Below are positions 20,599 to 33,150 of a DNA stretch of 64,000 nt, one piece after another. The DNA is taken from positions 369,353,258-369,417,257 of the forward strand of contig CM068372.1 in the NCBI GenBank assembly GCA_034769895.1, written 5' to 3'. The translations under genes and the position numbers were made by a program. Within the stretch, counting starts at the first letter, position 1. Every line of letters begins with the position of its first letter. The notes under the pieces are model-generated. The model did not search any database. It was not told where the DNA came from and worked only from the letters and a program-made list of their open reading frames with translations. Source of the DNA: Magicicada septendecula. Taxonomy: Eukaryota > Arthropoda > Insecta > Hemiptera > Cicadidae.

Positions 20599-23500
20599 AC
20601 GAACGAACAAGGCCTCTCCAAAATATGTGTAAAACAGTGTGGACAGGCAGCCATCGTTAAATGAATAAGTTGATTAAACATCGATATGAGAAACAATGAG
20701 TCCGCTCGTTCGATGCCCAGCAAATGTACGTATATACGCGGTGTACATTGTTTGTCGGTGTGATGGCGAGTGTGTGGTCTTCGTTGTACGCATGGAGTAA
20801 TTATATGGCCATAATTTTCTGCTGCTTCCAGTAAGAACAATGTCTACGAAGCCATAAATAAGACGGACATCGCGAGTTCTCATTAAGGACGAACAACAAC
20901 AACAACAACAACAACCCGCTCTGTCAATCACTACGTCATTTACATATGAGTGCATGTACACAAAACTAAACTAATCTTCTCTGTATTGTGAATCGCCTCC
21001 ACTTAGTCGCGAGCGCGCTCTCCCTCTCTCTCCTTGTCTGTCTTGGCTAACCATGTTCTCCAGTTCACCAGTTTAATCGTGTACTTTCCAATATATATAA
21101 TATTTAAAAATTTATATTTACTTTACCTCAAGATGTTATTTTTCTCTTGAGGTAAAGTAAATATAAATGTTTAAATAAATTATATACATCAAGAAATAGA
21201 CTGTAGCAAAAAATGTTTGAATTATGTACATTGCAACAGAACACAGGATATGAATTTCATATAATTGGAATACTAATGCTGTAACACATTTTCTGACAGT
21301 CATAGACATGTTAAAAATTGATTTTGTTCTTTTCTTTGTAAAGTAGTCATAAGTTTTGAACCAAGCTATGTTTAGAAAAGTATGTTATGTCAAAATGTTC
21401 ATAATTTTATACTCTTTTATGTCATATGAAATAATTGTGTGTAAGTGCGCGGATGCGAGTGTGATTCACATTTTACTTAATAACTTCGTTGAAAATTGAC
21501 ATTTCGTTCTGAAACTTGGACAGGGTGTTCTAATGGTTATAAGCTACATTTTCCATATACTCAGTTCTTCACATCTATAATTTTTATGTTTTTGTTTTAT
21601 AAAATCAGTTCTTCTTTTATTTTCGTTATCTCCTAGAAAGTAATAAAATTTGTAGATTAAATCTAGACAGGCCTTTGCAGAATCGGACAGAGTTTTAACC
21701 TGATGTCTGTCTATCAGTGTACTCATCTATGACGTTGCTAGATTTTCCACCAATCAGAAGGTCTAAAAATTATTTGAGACGGTCGCTTACAGCGGACAGA
21801 TCAGTCAGTCGGTTCCGAAGTCTTACCATAGAAAGACGTACTCGCTGTCACGCGATTTTCGTGACAAGACAAGTCGATTTCCATAAGACTTAATAGTTGG
21901 TTCACGGTACGAGTTGTTCGTAACCATTGCCACATTAGAGCACTCCAACAATATTTAAATAGATCATATTCTAGTGCTTTTTCGCGTAGAGTGGAAGATT
22001 TTCGGATTAGGGTAGAATACCTACCGTGTTATTCTGATAATTAACGCGAGAACACTTCAAGAAGCCAGAATTGTGTAAGCCGAATACACGATCTATTTAT
22101 ACCCAGTTTTGATCCCTTTAAGAGTATCTAAGTTACAAACAATAACAGTTTCATATCGCAGTGCGTGTGTGTCCCAAGACGTAGATATTCAACGGGGTGA
22201 TCTTCGGTCGATCAACGCGACGTGCAGAGTAGCAGCGGTGCAGCGAGCGGAGCGTCTGGTGTCTACGTAACATTTGGAATTCTACGCACAAGTAACTTAT
22301 ATGTAGAACAGACTCATTTGTTGAAAGATAATTCTTTAATAAACAATTTTATATTATAAAGCCATAAGACAATAGTAAATTTTAATATGTTAATTAATAA
22401 AATTTTCCTACCTCTAGATATAGACTCTGTTGTAGTAATTTCAAATTAACCTATCTACGCAGTCATAATTTGTATCGTTGCAATATATATAAATTATAGT
22501 ATTACATTGTTAGTCAATTAATTTTCAAATGTCACAGTAGTATTTTGTAGAGCCCCAAGTTGTTGGTGCCAATTTTGTAATATTATTTAATCTGGGTATA
22601 TATATATTTTTGTTTAAGGCCTCACGTTGAAAGCCAATTTTGCAATATTTATTTAATTTATATTTCTTAAATATAATGTGTATAATGGGTGTATGTAACT
22701 GCTATGGATATACTAACCTTTTAACGCCTTCGAATGCCCTACGTCCTTGGGATCCCAAATTGTAATATAAAATATACTCTAACAAATGTGTAATTAATTT
22801 TCTTTAAATGGGTATTCATAGAATTATACTACAAATGAGAACACACTTCTTTTGTTGCTCTGAATCATTAAATATTTATTTCTGCTTTCTTATTATAATA
22901 AGTTCCCCTTTTTTATTTTCTATTAATTAACAAATCATTTTCCCTTTTTTAAGGTTTCAGCGCCATCTAGCTCTCGGATGCATGAAAAAAATTTTATATC
23001 TCAGGGTTTTAACAACATAAAAAATCGTCTTCAGTAATATTATAAATTCACCTAACAAGTATTATACTGATAACATACATGAATAAAAAATTTGAACATG
23101 TAGTAAATAATTGTTGTTTGTGTATGATGGTTGTATGTGACTTCTTGTGATTATACAAAAGAAATCAATTAGATAATTTTACAACTTAATATTACCCATT
23201 ACAAATATAACATTAATAAAACAATGAAAATAATTAATTATCAGACATTAGGAATACAATTGACAAAAGAAAATAAAATAAAAATTTTAATGTCTATGCT
23301 ATATCTCATAGTTCATTATTTCTCAACATGGCGCGCTGCTTTACCCTTTCTTCACCGTTAAGAAAATGACAGACCCCATATTGCTTTTTAGCTGTATACA
23401 CAATATTGAATGTTTAATAAAATGTATATGAGTTCTACACTTTTGTTGATTCAAAATAAGTTTGTATCACTCACTTTTGATATCATATATTATGTTTAGA

Positions 23501-24792
23501 AATGTAGTCACACTAAATCTGTTCGTTATTTAGTTTATATTGAAGTGCTGTGTAAAACGTTTATACTTTTTCAATATGGTTATAAGTTTGGAATGATCTC
23601 ACCGAATTCAAGATGTATTACATCAGTTAGGATAGTAATTTCAATTTTTCTTCTCCAGGTGGGTTGAACACAACTTGTACGTTAGTTTACTGATAATTTC
23701 TATAAATTTACTTGGCTTTTTTACTACACCCTTCTTATTTAATCTTGATTGGATTGGCAACTATTTCAATTTGTTCCTTCTTCATGGGACGCTAACATTA
23801 GACAAAGCTTTCTTCCTTGTAACAATCAATTTTAGATTCATCTATTCTTAACCATAAATACATTTCTCACTTACATACTAAAACATTACTATTTACAATA
23901 TTATAACAAGATATATAAAATCACTTCCCTAAGCTGTTGGGTAATTTTTGTGTCAAAGACACCGTCCAGTCTAGTCTTTTTTTTATGTCTGTTTTGTCAA
24001 GTTATTTATTATGTTTGTTTGCAAGGCTAATTCCTGTTTTTAATTTATTCATGCATCTGTAACAAGTATTCTTTATATATGATTCATGGTTTATTGGTTT
24101 AGTTATTATAATTCTTCCTTTATATAATTATTTTTGGATGTTCTCATTTGACCATTCATTCTCTATTGCACTCCTCATTCAGTTACATAGTATTTTATCT
24201 ATTTGAGTAGTTTCCCTATATTTTTTATAATTAAATTGAGTTTCCTGGTTCGTACCATCTCGTGATGCTACAATATATAGGTGTCGCATAGAATAAATAG
24301 TCCAGATATAGTGTACAGGAATGAAGTGGATACATTAATGATGCTATTATTTTATAACAATCTACTGAGCTTTTAATAGAGTTTATAAAAAATAATTAAT
24401 TAGTCTGTGTTGATCTTTGTAACTCGACTAAAAATTTCTTTCTATTCAATGAAATAAAATAAAATATGTAAAAGTTCTTTTCGTCTTATTTACTACAAAG
24501 TCTTTACTCATGTGATAGAGTATATCTTTTTAAATAATTTTCTTTGTTTTATTGTACATAGGCTAAATAATATAGATTCACTTCCCTTTACTGTCGGCTA
24601 CAGATCCTTCAGACGATGGGTTGATCCTGGGACCTGGATCCTGTATCTGGATGAGTACGTGGGTTGATAGCTCTTTCCGGCCTCAGGGTCGCTTGCGGGC
24701 GTGTAGCTGATACTACCCTGCATTAAAGCACTATGATGGTTTTAAAATTCATTTCATATGTGCTAACTTATTTGTTCCTTAAACTCTGAAAA
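20599..24792. other. AT-rich region without recognisable genes
   Basis: I find no supported coding region. It contains (AAC)8 at 20892-20915 and a hairpin at 21111-21167. A GC-richer patch lies near 22160-22270 with no protein motif. From 22300 to 24560 the sequence is strongly AT-rich. Confidence 0.5.
21111..21167. repeat. Perfect 22-bp hairpin
   Basis: TTTATATTTACTTTACCTCA plus AG at 21111-21132 is perfectly reverse-complementary to 21146-21167, with a 13-nt loop. The context is AT-rich. It may be a MITE relic; no precursor-RNA claim is made. Confidence 0.85.
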
Positions 24793-25840
24793 GTGGACAA
24801 CGCATATAAGCTGATAACTGGTCCCTTTCTTGCCATGTCACCCTTTCTTCGTCACCTTTTCCTTCATTATCCATACATTTCTCGAACTTATCTCTTTCGC
24901 CCCCTTCTTCCAGTTTTCCATTTCGTATTTGTGCTTGCGCTAAAATCCACTGAGACTAGCCGCAAGTCCGACTACTACGGTTGCAATTACTTGTCGGAAC
25001 ACAGATCACTTCAGTAGTGATAACAGAATTATATAGAGAGGCCCCATCTGCGCCAGGCACGGTTATGGAAAGTCGGACCACTCTTTAAACGACTAAATCT
25101 GGGTTTCTCAACCTATGGGGCGCGACCCGCTGCTGGGTCCCAAGGTAGCGTTTGGTGGGTCGCGACGTAGAGTTCGAAAATGTATTTACTCTGTCTTAAA
25201 AACCTTAGTGTTCCGAGACAGTATACTTATAATTAGTTATCCAACGGACACGTCATGGACAACAAAATCCAAGAATGCAAATATATTTCTAGATAGGATG
25301 TAGTTATGAGTTAGTAATAGTGCTAGAATCCTAGAATTAGTGGCCAAGGCTCAGTCTTGAGTTCATTTCTATCCTCCTAGTTTTGACCGCTGAATTCGAA
25401 TATTGGACGCACAGTTGAAACAGACGTAGAAAACTTCAGCGAGTGGGACGAAACATTGACAACCAGTGAAAACACACACTGATGGGCCGACCCCACGGGG
25501 TGGCGTTTTGGGTACCTGCGGATTTTGACGTCGGAATCTGCCGGCTTCGACAGCAATTAGGTATACAATCAGATATGCACGGTTAAATCGAGAACAACCG
25601 GCAGAAAGGAGAGAGAGAGAGAGACATGTACCCTGATTTGTCGGTCATTGCTACGACTGACATGAATTGGAGAGAGAAATTTCGCGGTTGAAATGAAACA
25701 GTCAGAATCTGAAGCCGGAGAAAAAACCTGAATCGTACCGAGGCATTGTTTCAAGTACGGGATGGGTGGGTGAGAATCGGCGCGCTGCGCTCCGCTTGAT
25801 CGCGCTAACGGTCATACCCCGTTAATTGGCGTCGCGTTAA

Positions 25841-25888
<48 letters not shown>

Positions 25889-26249
25889 CGCACGCGCGCG
25901 CGTGGCGGGTGTCTATCCATCCAACCGTTTGTTCGGGTTTCGGGTCAACAGTATTCAAAAGCGCTACAAGTAGCCCGAGCAGGAAAATTTAACATCAGAT
26001 ATTAAATCAACAGATTAAAACGTAAACATTTAAATAGATCAATATGATAAGAATATGTTTCCATGTACGCCGCACAGAGCGACCATATTAAAGGAGAGGC
26101 TGTACACTATCTAGGCCTACACCTAGGGGTGCCGTGTATGAGATTTAACTCCTCACACACACATGGTAATTATATGTTCATGGTAATAACTGTGCATATT
26201 TACTAATTACTGTTTTGAAAATATTATGTACTGTATGTACTAAATACCT
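24793..26249. other. No recognisable gene; hAT-like TIR and GT microsatellite
   Basis: No coding region is supported. 25096-25165 holds GGGTTTCTCAACC with GGGTCGCG-type sequence, reminiscent of the left end of Tip100-like hAT elements, but no partner end or duplication is visible. (GT)22 lies at 25842-25885, followed by a GC alternation to about 25905. A GC-rich islet precedes it (25770-25840). Confidence 0.4.
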
Positions 26250-26817
26250 GGCATTTCAGGGCAGGTACCATATAAGAACTAAGGTAGTCCTGAATAATCA
26301 GATTTTGGATCAGGTTAGTCATTTTAATTACGTGGGTTGTAATAAGTCATATGGAACTGATATTGATTGGGATAGTAAGCTATCGAAATTTAGACGCATG
26401 TGTGGAACGATTCATAGGTACCTGAAAAATAAAACACGGAACGATACCCGGATGAAGTTTTATAAAACTGTGGCTGCTCCCACATTCTTGAATGCTAATG
26501 AGACATGGACTCTTGGCAAAAGGGATGTGCAGAGGAGTCAGGCAACCGAAATGAAATTTCTAAGAGGGACGCAAGGTTGGATCGGAGAATTAATGATGAT
26601 ATTAGACGCGTTTTAAACATTGTATCATTGCACCAGAAGATTGAAGACCACAGAAGTAGATGGTGTGAACAATTGAACCGCATGCCTGATATCCGTCTAC
26701 CTGTGGGTGCCTTAGATTATCACCCTACTGGCAAGAGAGATGTCAGTAGACAGAGGAGGAGATGGGTGTTCCGGAACAGGTCTAAGGCCTAGTCCTTGTA
26801 GTGGTGATGATGATGAA
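26250..26817 (+). mobile_element. LINE 3' fragment with GAT tail
   Basis: The frame 26215-26613 reads VVLNNQILDQVSHFNYVGCN, then KFRRMCGTIHRYLKNKT and MKFYKTVAAPTFLNANETWT, a standard LINE RT thumb/C-terminal order. A frameshift at about 26575 moves the rest (INDDIRRVLNIVSLHQKIED ... GKRDVSRQRRRW) to another frame. It ends with GATGATGATGAAA at about 26803-26816. It is 5'-truncated. The 320 bp that follow show nothing recognisable. Confidence 0.8.
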
Positions 26818-27139
26818 ATACGAATTTGAGTCCGGTAGGGGAGGCGCGTAGTGGTCAGGACACTCGCTCTACCTAATGGTGGATTCTGGATCCTCGATAG
26901 GCCAACCCACTTGACTTCAGCGCTGGACGTAAAAAAAATCCTGTGCTAGGAGCAAAGAGTGATTTTGACGTCTTCAGAACGACAACTTTTAGTCAACCGT
27001 TTTGTGAAGATTGTTCGGTTGTTGCAGTCTTGATTGTCACTCAATGATTTCTTACCAGGTTAATAAGAACAAAAATTATGATTAACGATCAAATTACAGA
27101 ACATGCGAGCTACTTTAACCGATTGGGAAATTATACAGG

Positions 27140-27640
27140 TTATGATAAAATTATGATATTGATATTATGTTAGGGAAGTTTCAGAAGATCGGTTGGACTA
27201 TCAATCGTATTTTTAGAAAAAAGGTACATCGAGAAACAAAATTTAAATTCTACAAAGTTAAGGCGGTCCATGTACTGTCCTATGGGTTTGAATTGTGTAC
27301 GACAACCAAAAAACAAGAAAGTAAAATACAGGCTTCTCAGAAATGGCGTTCTGAAGGGAAGTTAAAATGTGTTGTAAACTTGGTCGTATTAAGAATGAGA
27401 CCATAAGAGAAGATCTACAAGTTTTTAACTTGAATAAAAGATTGAAAGATTATAAAGAATTGTGGAAAGAACACTTAGAAACAATATCAGATTCAAGACT
27501 GGCCAAACAAGTACTGAAATATAAAGCTATAGGACACAGGTGTGTAGGTAGACCCAGAAAGAGATGGATGGAGGATCTTTGAAGGCTGAACAAGCAGCAT
27601 CTTGCCTATGCCGTGATGTGAAGATGATAATGATGATCTT
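27140..27640 (+). mobile_element. LINE 3' fragment (family A, copy 2)
   Basis: Translated segments read INRIFRKKVHRETKFKFYKV, then VLSYGFELCTTTKKQESKIQ, a frame change near 27380, then IREDLQVFNLNKRLKDYKEL and HRCVGRPRKRWMEDL. A GATGATAATGATGAT tail follows at about 27620-27636. It is homologous to 11545-11998 on the other strand and is 5'-truncated. Confidence 0.8.
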
Positions 27641-27949
27641 CACGAGACTCTTTTCACGTTTCTTGAAGCTCGATCGTGTTCTTCTCATAACAGTCCAATC
27701 ATGCCTTCCGGTTCTGTGGCAGTCGTAAAGTGTCTTCATATCTTCCTCCAGTCTTAATTTAATCTACCACGTCCTGCATTTCTCTCTTCCACCTTACTTT
27801 CCGATGCTAAACAGGAGTAATATATTATTTTAATTATCAAATTAGATTTGGAAACAAATGCATTTAAAGTAGACCTATTTCTGTGTGTTCCACAACATGA
27901 TCCAAACTGTACCCATCTCCAGTTCTGTAATACATTGTTAAACGAGCGA

Positions 27950-28700
27950 AGTGAGCTCTCAGTTTTGCCTCGAACACTTGTCTGTCTGTCTATCTATATG
28001 TCCGTCTGTGTAGCTGTTTATCTAACTATCTACCTATCTCACTGGGGCATCTCTCACGATAACTTTTGAACACATCAACCGATTTTCGTAAAACGTGGCA
28101 AACGTGTACCTTACAAAAACTATTGATTTTTAGATTGATCCCTCCAGATATAGGGGAGTGGGAGGGAAAAATGTGGGTGTTACAATTGCAAAAAAATCCC
28201 AGAAGCCCATGTGGGGCATCAAATTATAGAAAATTTAAACACATTCTGAATATGGTGTTCATTCTGTAAATTAAAAATTGTTGAACTTCAGGGCCCAAAA
28301 AAGTGGGTAAAACATTTTTTTTCGTAAAAATTCATGCGAGGTATCAAATTAAACTTTAGGCCACGGTCTAAAAATTGCGTTCATTTTTGAAAATGTCAAA
28401 GTTTTTAGACGTCAGGACTCAAAACGTAGGTGAAATTTTAGATAAAATTACAAAAATGTATTAAACTAAAGTCAATTAAATACAAGTAAAGAGAACGGGT
28501 ATCAAATTAAAGACAATTTTAAGCAACATCTAAATGTAGTGTTAAGTTTCGGAAATTTCCAAATTTTAGGACCCCAGAGGCCAAAAAAGAGATAATAAAT
28601 TTGAAAAAATTGTGAACATCCATCAGGGTGTCATACTAAAAGGAATTTTAACCCAAATCCGAACGTTTCGAAATTTTAGTGTTTCTTGTATGATTGTGTG
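27950..28700 (-). repeat. Dispersed AT-rich repeat (family Q), inverted copy
   Basis: It starts with a degenerate TCTG/TCTA microsatellite (27960-28040), then CACGATAACTTTTGAACACA, which matches the reverse complement of 33060-33130. The part up to 28660 corresponds in reverse to 32560-32945 and 9335-9640. No coding frame is supported. Confidence 0.65.
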
Positions 28701-28841
28701 TTCTACAATTGTTACGTTACTAAATAAATAGTTGAAAAAAATCAGGATTTTTTAATTTTTACCAGAACTGAATGACTGTCTATTACCAAAATTTATCCAA
28801 TAATTTTCTAAACTGTAAAACATTTGATGTTTTGATTAATA

Positions 28842-29356
28842 ACGGAAATATCACTGTTGCACACCACTATAGAAAAATTATTCCAATTAGCGGTTTAAAC
28901 TACACAGCTCATCGTCAGATCGGAAATAACGATAATAGGATAACCAACTTCTTAATACCCCCACTTTTACACATTTTCGTAAACAAGCTATAAGTTAAAT
29001 GTCCTTTCTGGCTGTTATTAACTACCGAGTTCAGTCACCCATGTCTGTACAGTTACGTATCTTTCTAGCACATTCTGTGTGTGGGTGTGTGGGTGTGTGG
29101 GTGTGTGTGTGCGCGCGCGCGCGCTTTAACTCGGTAGTTAATACAGCCAGAAAGGACATTTAACTTATAGCTTGTTTACGAAAATGTGTACAAGTGGGTG
29201 TATTAAGAAGTTGTTTGTCCCATTATTGTTATTTCCGACCTGACGATGAGCTGTGAAGCTTGAAAGCGCTAATCGGAATAATTTTTCTATAGTGGTGTGC
29301 AACAGTGATAATTCTGTTTGTGATTATAACCACTAACACAACTTTCTTAATTAAAT
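28842..29356. mobile_element. Giant foldback element with 12-bp flanking direct repeats
   Basis: Arms at 28849-29030 and 29128-29311 are inverted copies of about 182 bp with roughly 90% identity by eye. A 97-bp spacer separates them and contains GTGTGG repeats and a GC alternation (29075-29124). TTTTGATTAATA occurs immediately outside on both sides (28830-28841 and 29357-29368), which fits a 12-bp target-site duplication. The right arm carries CTGACGA...GAAA (29240-29265) enclosed by ATTTCCGA/TCGGAAT complementarity; the matching left-arm site has mutated. No coding capacity. Confidence 0.75.
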
Positions 29357-29799
29357 TTTTGATTAATAGTTCAGCGTCCTCTAACCTGTGTTTATTTTTT
29401 TAAATTCTAGCAAACTGTTTATATGACTAAGTCACTAATGTGAGATTACGTAAGAAAAGAGGACTTTGCGGATTTGTGTTAGCTACATAAAATATCGGTA
29501 TGGAGAACCATACATGACTTCCATATTCTAAGATTTATATTTAAAACATTTTCAGCCAAACAGCCAGGGAAGGAATTTTAACAAAAAAATACTTCTTTGT
29601 TGCCAATAACGTAGTACACATATAAAAAAAATTATCCCCTCCCCCTTCAACTAAAATTTTGATTTATAGAAAATTACCCCCAGCCCGTTCAACTAGCCTC
29701 TTCATTTATAGATATTTCATCTACGTTTCTACAGTGGATTATTAAGATCTTATCAGGATACTTTATCAAAATTAAGTACTTTACTCATGTTACAACAAA

Positions 29800-31640
29800 A
29801 AATGTTTCAGGTAAACTGCCCTTTCCCCGTAACCGATCTTCACCAAAATCAACAGACATTGAGTTCTCTATAGCTCAGGCACATATGTAAAAAATTATTT
29901 GATTCTGTTTAAATTTACGGCAGTTATGGTTCGTCATATAAAAAATTACCCATGTTAAAACATAAAACATGAGATTTATAAAACATATCTAAGATATATA
30001 TTTAAAATCATTTTTGAAATAAAATATTTTCATAGAACCTACTAACGCTGGGGAAATCTGAGGAGCCAATCAGAGTTGGGCCTACCTGTCACTCTGCTGA
30101 ATTTGGTGGAAAGCCCTGTCACTGTCGTCAAGTCCCCACCTCAATGAAGAACCCATTGTTTTATAAAAATATATTTAAATTTTGAAAACTGAAAATTCTT
30201 TTCTTGTAAATATTTATATTTTATAATCAAAATGACTTTATTTTTGTTACCTGGCAACAAAATTATTTTATTTTCAACAATTACCATTGTTTCAAAAAGT
30301 TTAAATAAATTTTCAAGTACTTTACTCTTGTTAAAACGTAAAAGGTTGCAGGTAAACTACCCCTTCCCCTTAACCGATCTTCACCAAAATCGAAAGTCCT
30401 TGAGACCTCTACAATTCAGGGATGTATACAAAAAATTATTTGATTCTGTTTGAATTTGCGGCAGTTATCGTTTGCCATAGAAAAAAAACGTTGCAGGTAA
30501 ACTACCCCTTCCCCTCAACCGATCTTCACCAAAAACAATAGGGCTTGAGTACTCTACAAATCAGGGCTGTATGCAGAAAATTATTTGATTCTGTTTGAAC
30601 TTGCGGCTGTTATCGTTTGCCATAGAAAATACCCTTGTTAAAAAAACGTTGTAGGTAAACTACCCCTTTCCCTTAACCGATCTTCACCAAAAACAACAGG
30701 TCTTGAGAAATCTACAATTCAGGGCTGTATGCGAAAAATTATTTGATTCTGTTTGAATTTGCGGCTGTTATCGTTTGCCAAAAAAAAAAATTCCCTTGAT
30801 AAAAAAAACCGTTGCAGGTAAACTACCCCTTTCCCTCAACCGATCTTCACCAAAAACAAAAGGTCGCGAGTACTCTAGAAATCAGGGCTGTATGCAAAAA
30901 ATTATTTGATTCTGTTTGAATTTGCGGCAGTTATCGTTTGCCATAGAAAATAAACTACCCCTTCCCCTCAACCGATCTTCACCAAAAACAATAGGTCTTG
31001 AGTACTCTACAAATCAGGGCTGTATGCAGAAAATTATTTGATTCTGTTTGAATTTGCGGCTGTTATCGTTTGCCATAGAAAATACCCTTGTTAAAAAAAC
31101 GTTGTAGGTAAACTACCCCTTTCCCTTAACCGATCTTCACCAAAAACAAAAGGTATTGAGAACTCTACAATTTAGGGCTGTATGCAAATAATCTTTTCAT
31201 TCTGTTTGAATTTGCGGCTGTTATCGTTTGCCATAGGAAATACCCTTGTTAAAACATAAAACGTTACAGGTAAACTACCCCTTTCCCTTAACCGATCTTC
31301 ACCAAAAACAATAGGTCTTGAGAAATCTACAATTCAGGGCTGTATGCGAAACATTATTTGATTCTGTTTGAATTTGCGGCTGTTATCGTTTGCCAAACAA
31401 ACAAAATTTCCCTTGCTAAAAAAAAACCGTTGCAGGTAAACTACCCCTTTCCCTCAACCGATCTTCACCAAAAACAATAGGTCGCGAGAACTCTGCAAAA
31501 CCGGGCTGTATGCAAAAAATTATTTGATTCTGTTTGAATTTGCGGCAGTTATCGTTTGCCATAGAAAAAAAATCTACAGACAGACAGACACACAGACACA
31601 CAGACAGACAGACACACAGACAGACACACAGACACTTTTC
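29800..31640. repeat. Tandem repeat array, 130-165-bp units
   Basis: The landmark CCGATCTTCACCAAAA recurs at about 29834, 30372, 30521, 30679, 30842, 30974, 31132, 31293 and 31460. Spacing is irregular (132-167 bp) from 30372 onward. Each unit has GTAAACTACCCCTT, the landmark, CAGGGCTGTATGC, ATTATTTGATTCTGTTTGAA and TTATCGTTTGCCATAG. The array ends in CAGACA-type repeats at 31576-31635. It is non-coding. Confidence 0.9.
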
Positions 31641-32559
31641 GGAAAACGACTTTTTTTCATGTTTTGAGTGTAGTAGAATCAGAATCTGCAATAATCTCGA
31701 ACACGATTTTTTTTGCCATCACCATACTTCCATTCCTTAAGGAATATGGAAGTAAAACGTGTTTTGAAAATCCGGCCGTAGAAGATGTGCACTACGCTTG
31801 TTCCCAACAATAGGACTGACAACAATCCGGTGAATTGTCGAGTTTTTTCCTGTAATTACAAACCGACTTTTCGTTTTTAATTAACCAGGTTATTTAAATC
31901 AAGAGAATTTAATTAGAAACAAAAAAACATAAGGAAAAGTATTTAAAAAAAAAAGAAAGAGAAAGAGCGCGTTAACAGATCGGATCAGATAGATATGTGT
32001 CTGGCAAAAAGTGATCACGGCATGTCGGGAAAACAATGATGCGGAAATTATAAAACTTTTCCGCGCATTAGCTTTGCTCCTGCTGGTCTGTTTGTTTGTC
32101 TGTACCACGGAGTTTTTGTCGCGGCACCGAGACCGGCGACGCGGCGGTGTGAAAGGAAAGGCTTATTGAAAATTATGTTAATTTACATTGGTGCGACTTA
32201 TGTAACAACGCTTTCCTGTACTACTCTAATCAACATAACGAATTTCTTTAGTTTTTAAAGACATACCTAGTGTCAAATTCCTTCTCTCCTAGCGCGGCAT
32301 TGACAATAAACTTGGAAATAAACAAAATTATCTGAAAAACGTTCTGTTACTGTTACATCTGCTAAATACTGTAAGAAGATAACTTCCATAGAGCTTGCTA
32401 GGGAGTAGAGGCCTACGTGTTCATTTATTAAGGAAGTTACGTTACAGCTGGAATATTATTTTTTTAAACAGAATTATTAACTATTATGCTATCTAAGATG
32501 CAGAATTCACTGACTATTTTCAACGGAGTGCATTTATTTTCCTAGAAATTTTGATATTA
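31641..32559. other. No recognisable gene
   Basis: Non-repetitive sequence with no coding frame I can support. Part of 31740-32170 is GC-richer. Confidence 0.5.
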
Positions 32560-33150
32560 GATAATTTTTAAATTGTGGGAAATGTTACAAAAATCGTGAT
32601 TTTTCTACCCATTTCTCCAGTAATATAACAATTTCAGAGTGTACAATCATACAATAGGCACTAAAAATTCGAAAATTTCGTTTTGGGTCACACACTTCCT
32701 TTTAATGTAACGCCCTACTGGATTTTCGCAAATTAAAAAAAAAATTATATCTTTTTTGAGCTCTGGGATCCAAAATATTTGAAACTTCCAAAACTAACAC
32801 ATCATTCAGACGCTGGATAGAGTTCTCTTTACTTTGTTAGCCCACATGAATTTTTACGATTTTATCAAAATTTCCACCCATTTTTTGGGCTCTGAAGTCT
32901 AAAAATTTTTAAATTTTTAAAAATAAACATAAGTTCAGATTTAAATTCCCTTTACCCCACACGAGCTTTTGCTGTTTTTTTTTCACAATTTTGCCTCCCA
33001 CACCAAATTTTCGGAGAGAACAATTTAAAAAACAATGGAGTTTTGCAGGGTAAACGTAGCCTACACTCCCGCATGCCACGTTTAACAAAAATCGAATCAC
33101 GCGTTCAAATGTTATCGTGTGACATGCCCCAAAATCTAGATAGACAGACA
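32560..33150 (+). repeat. Dispersed AT-rich repeat (family Q), full copy
   Basis: It matches 9335-9640 directly and 27950-28700 in reverse, including the ATGAATTTTTACGATTTTAT block and the terminal AGATAGACAGACAAA stretch near 33138-33152. Non-coding. Confidence 0.65.

Noticed and set aside
22150-22280. Possible 5' exon or promoter (GC-richer, GCAGAG/CAGCG-rich)
   Set aside because: No open frame, splice context or motif strong enough to support a gene.
25096-25190. Complete hAT element suggested by GGGTTTCTCAACC end
   Set aside because: Only one end is visible; no partner terminus or 8-bp duplication was found.
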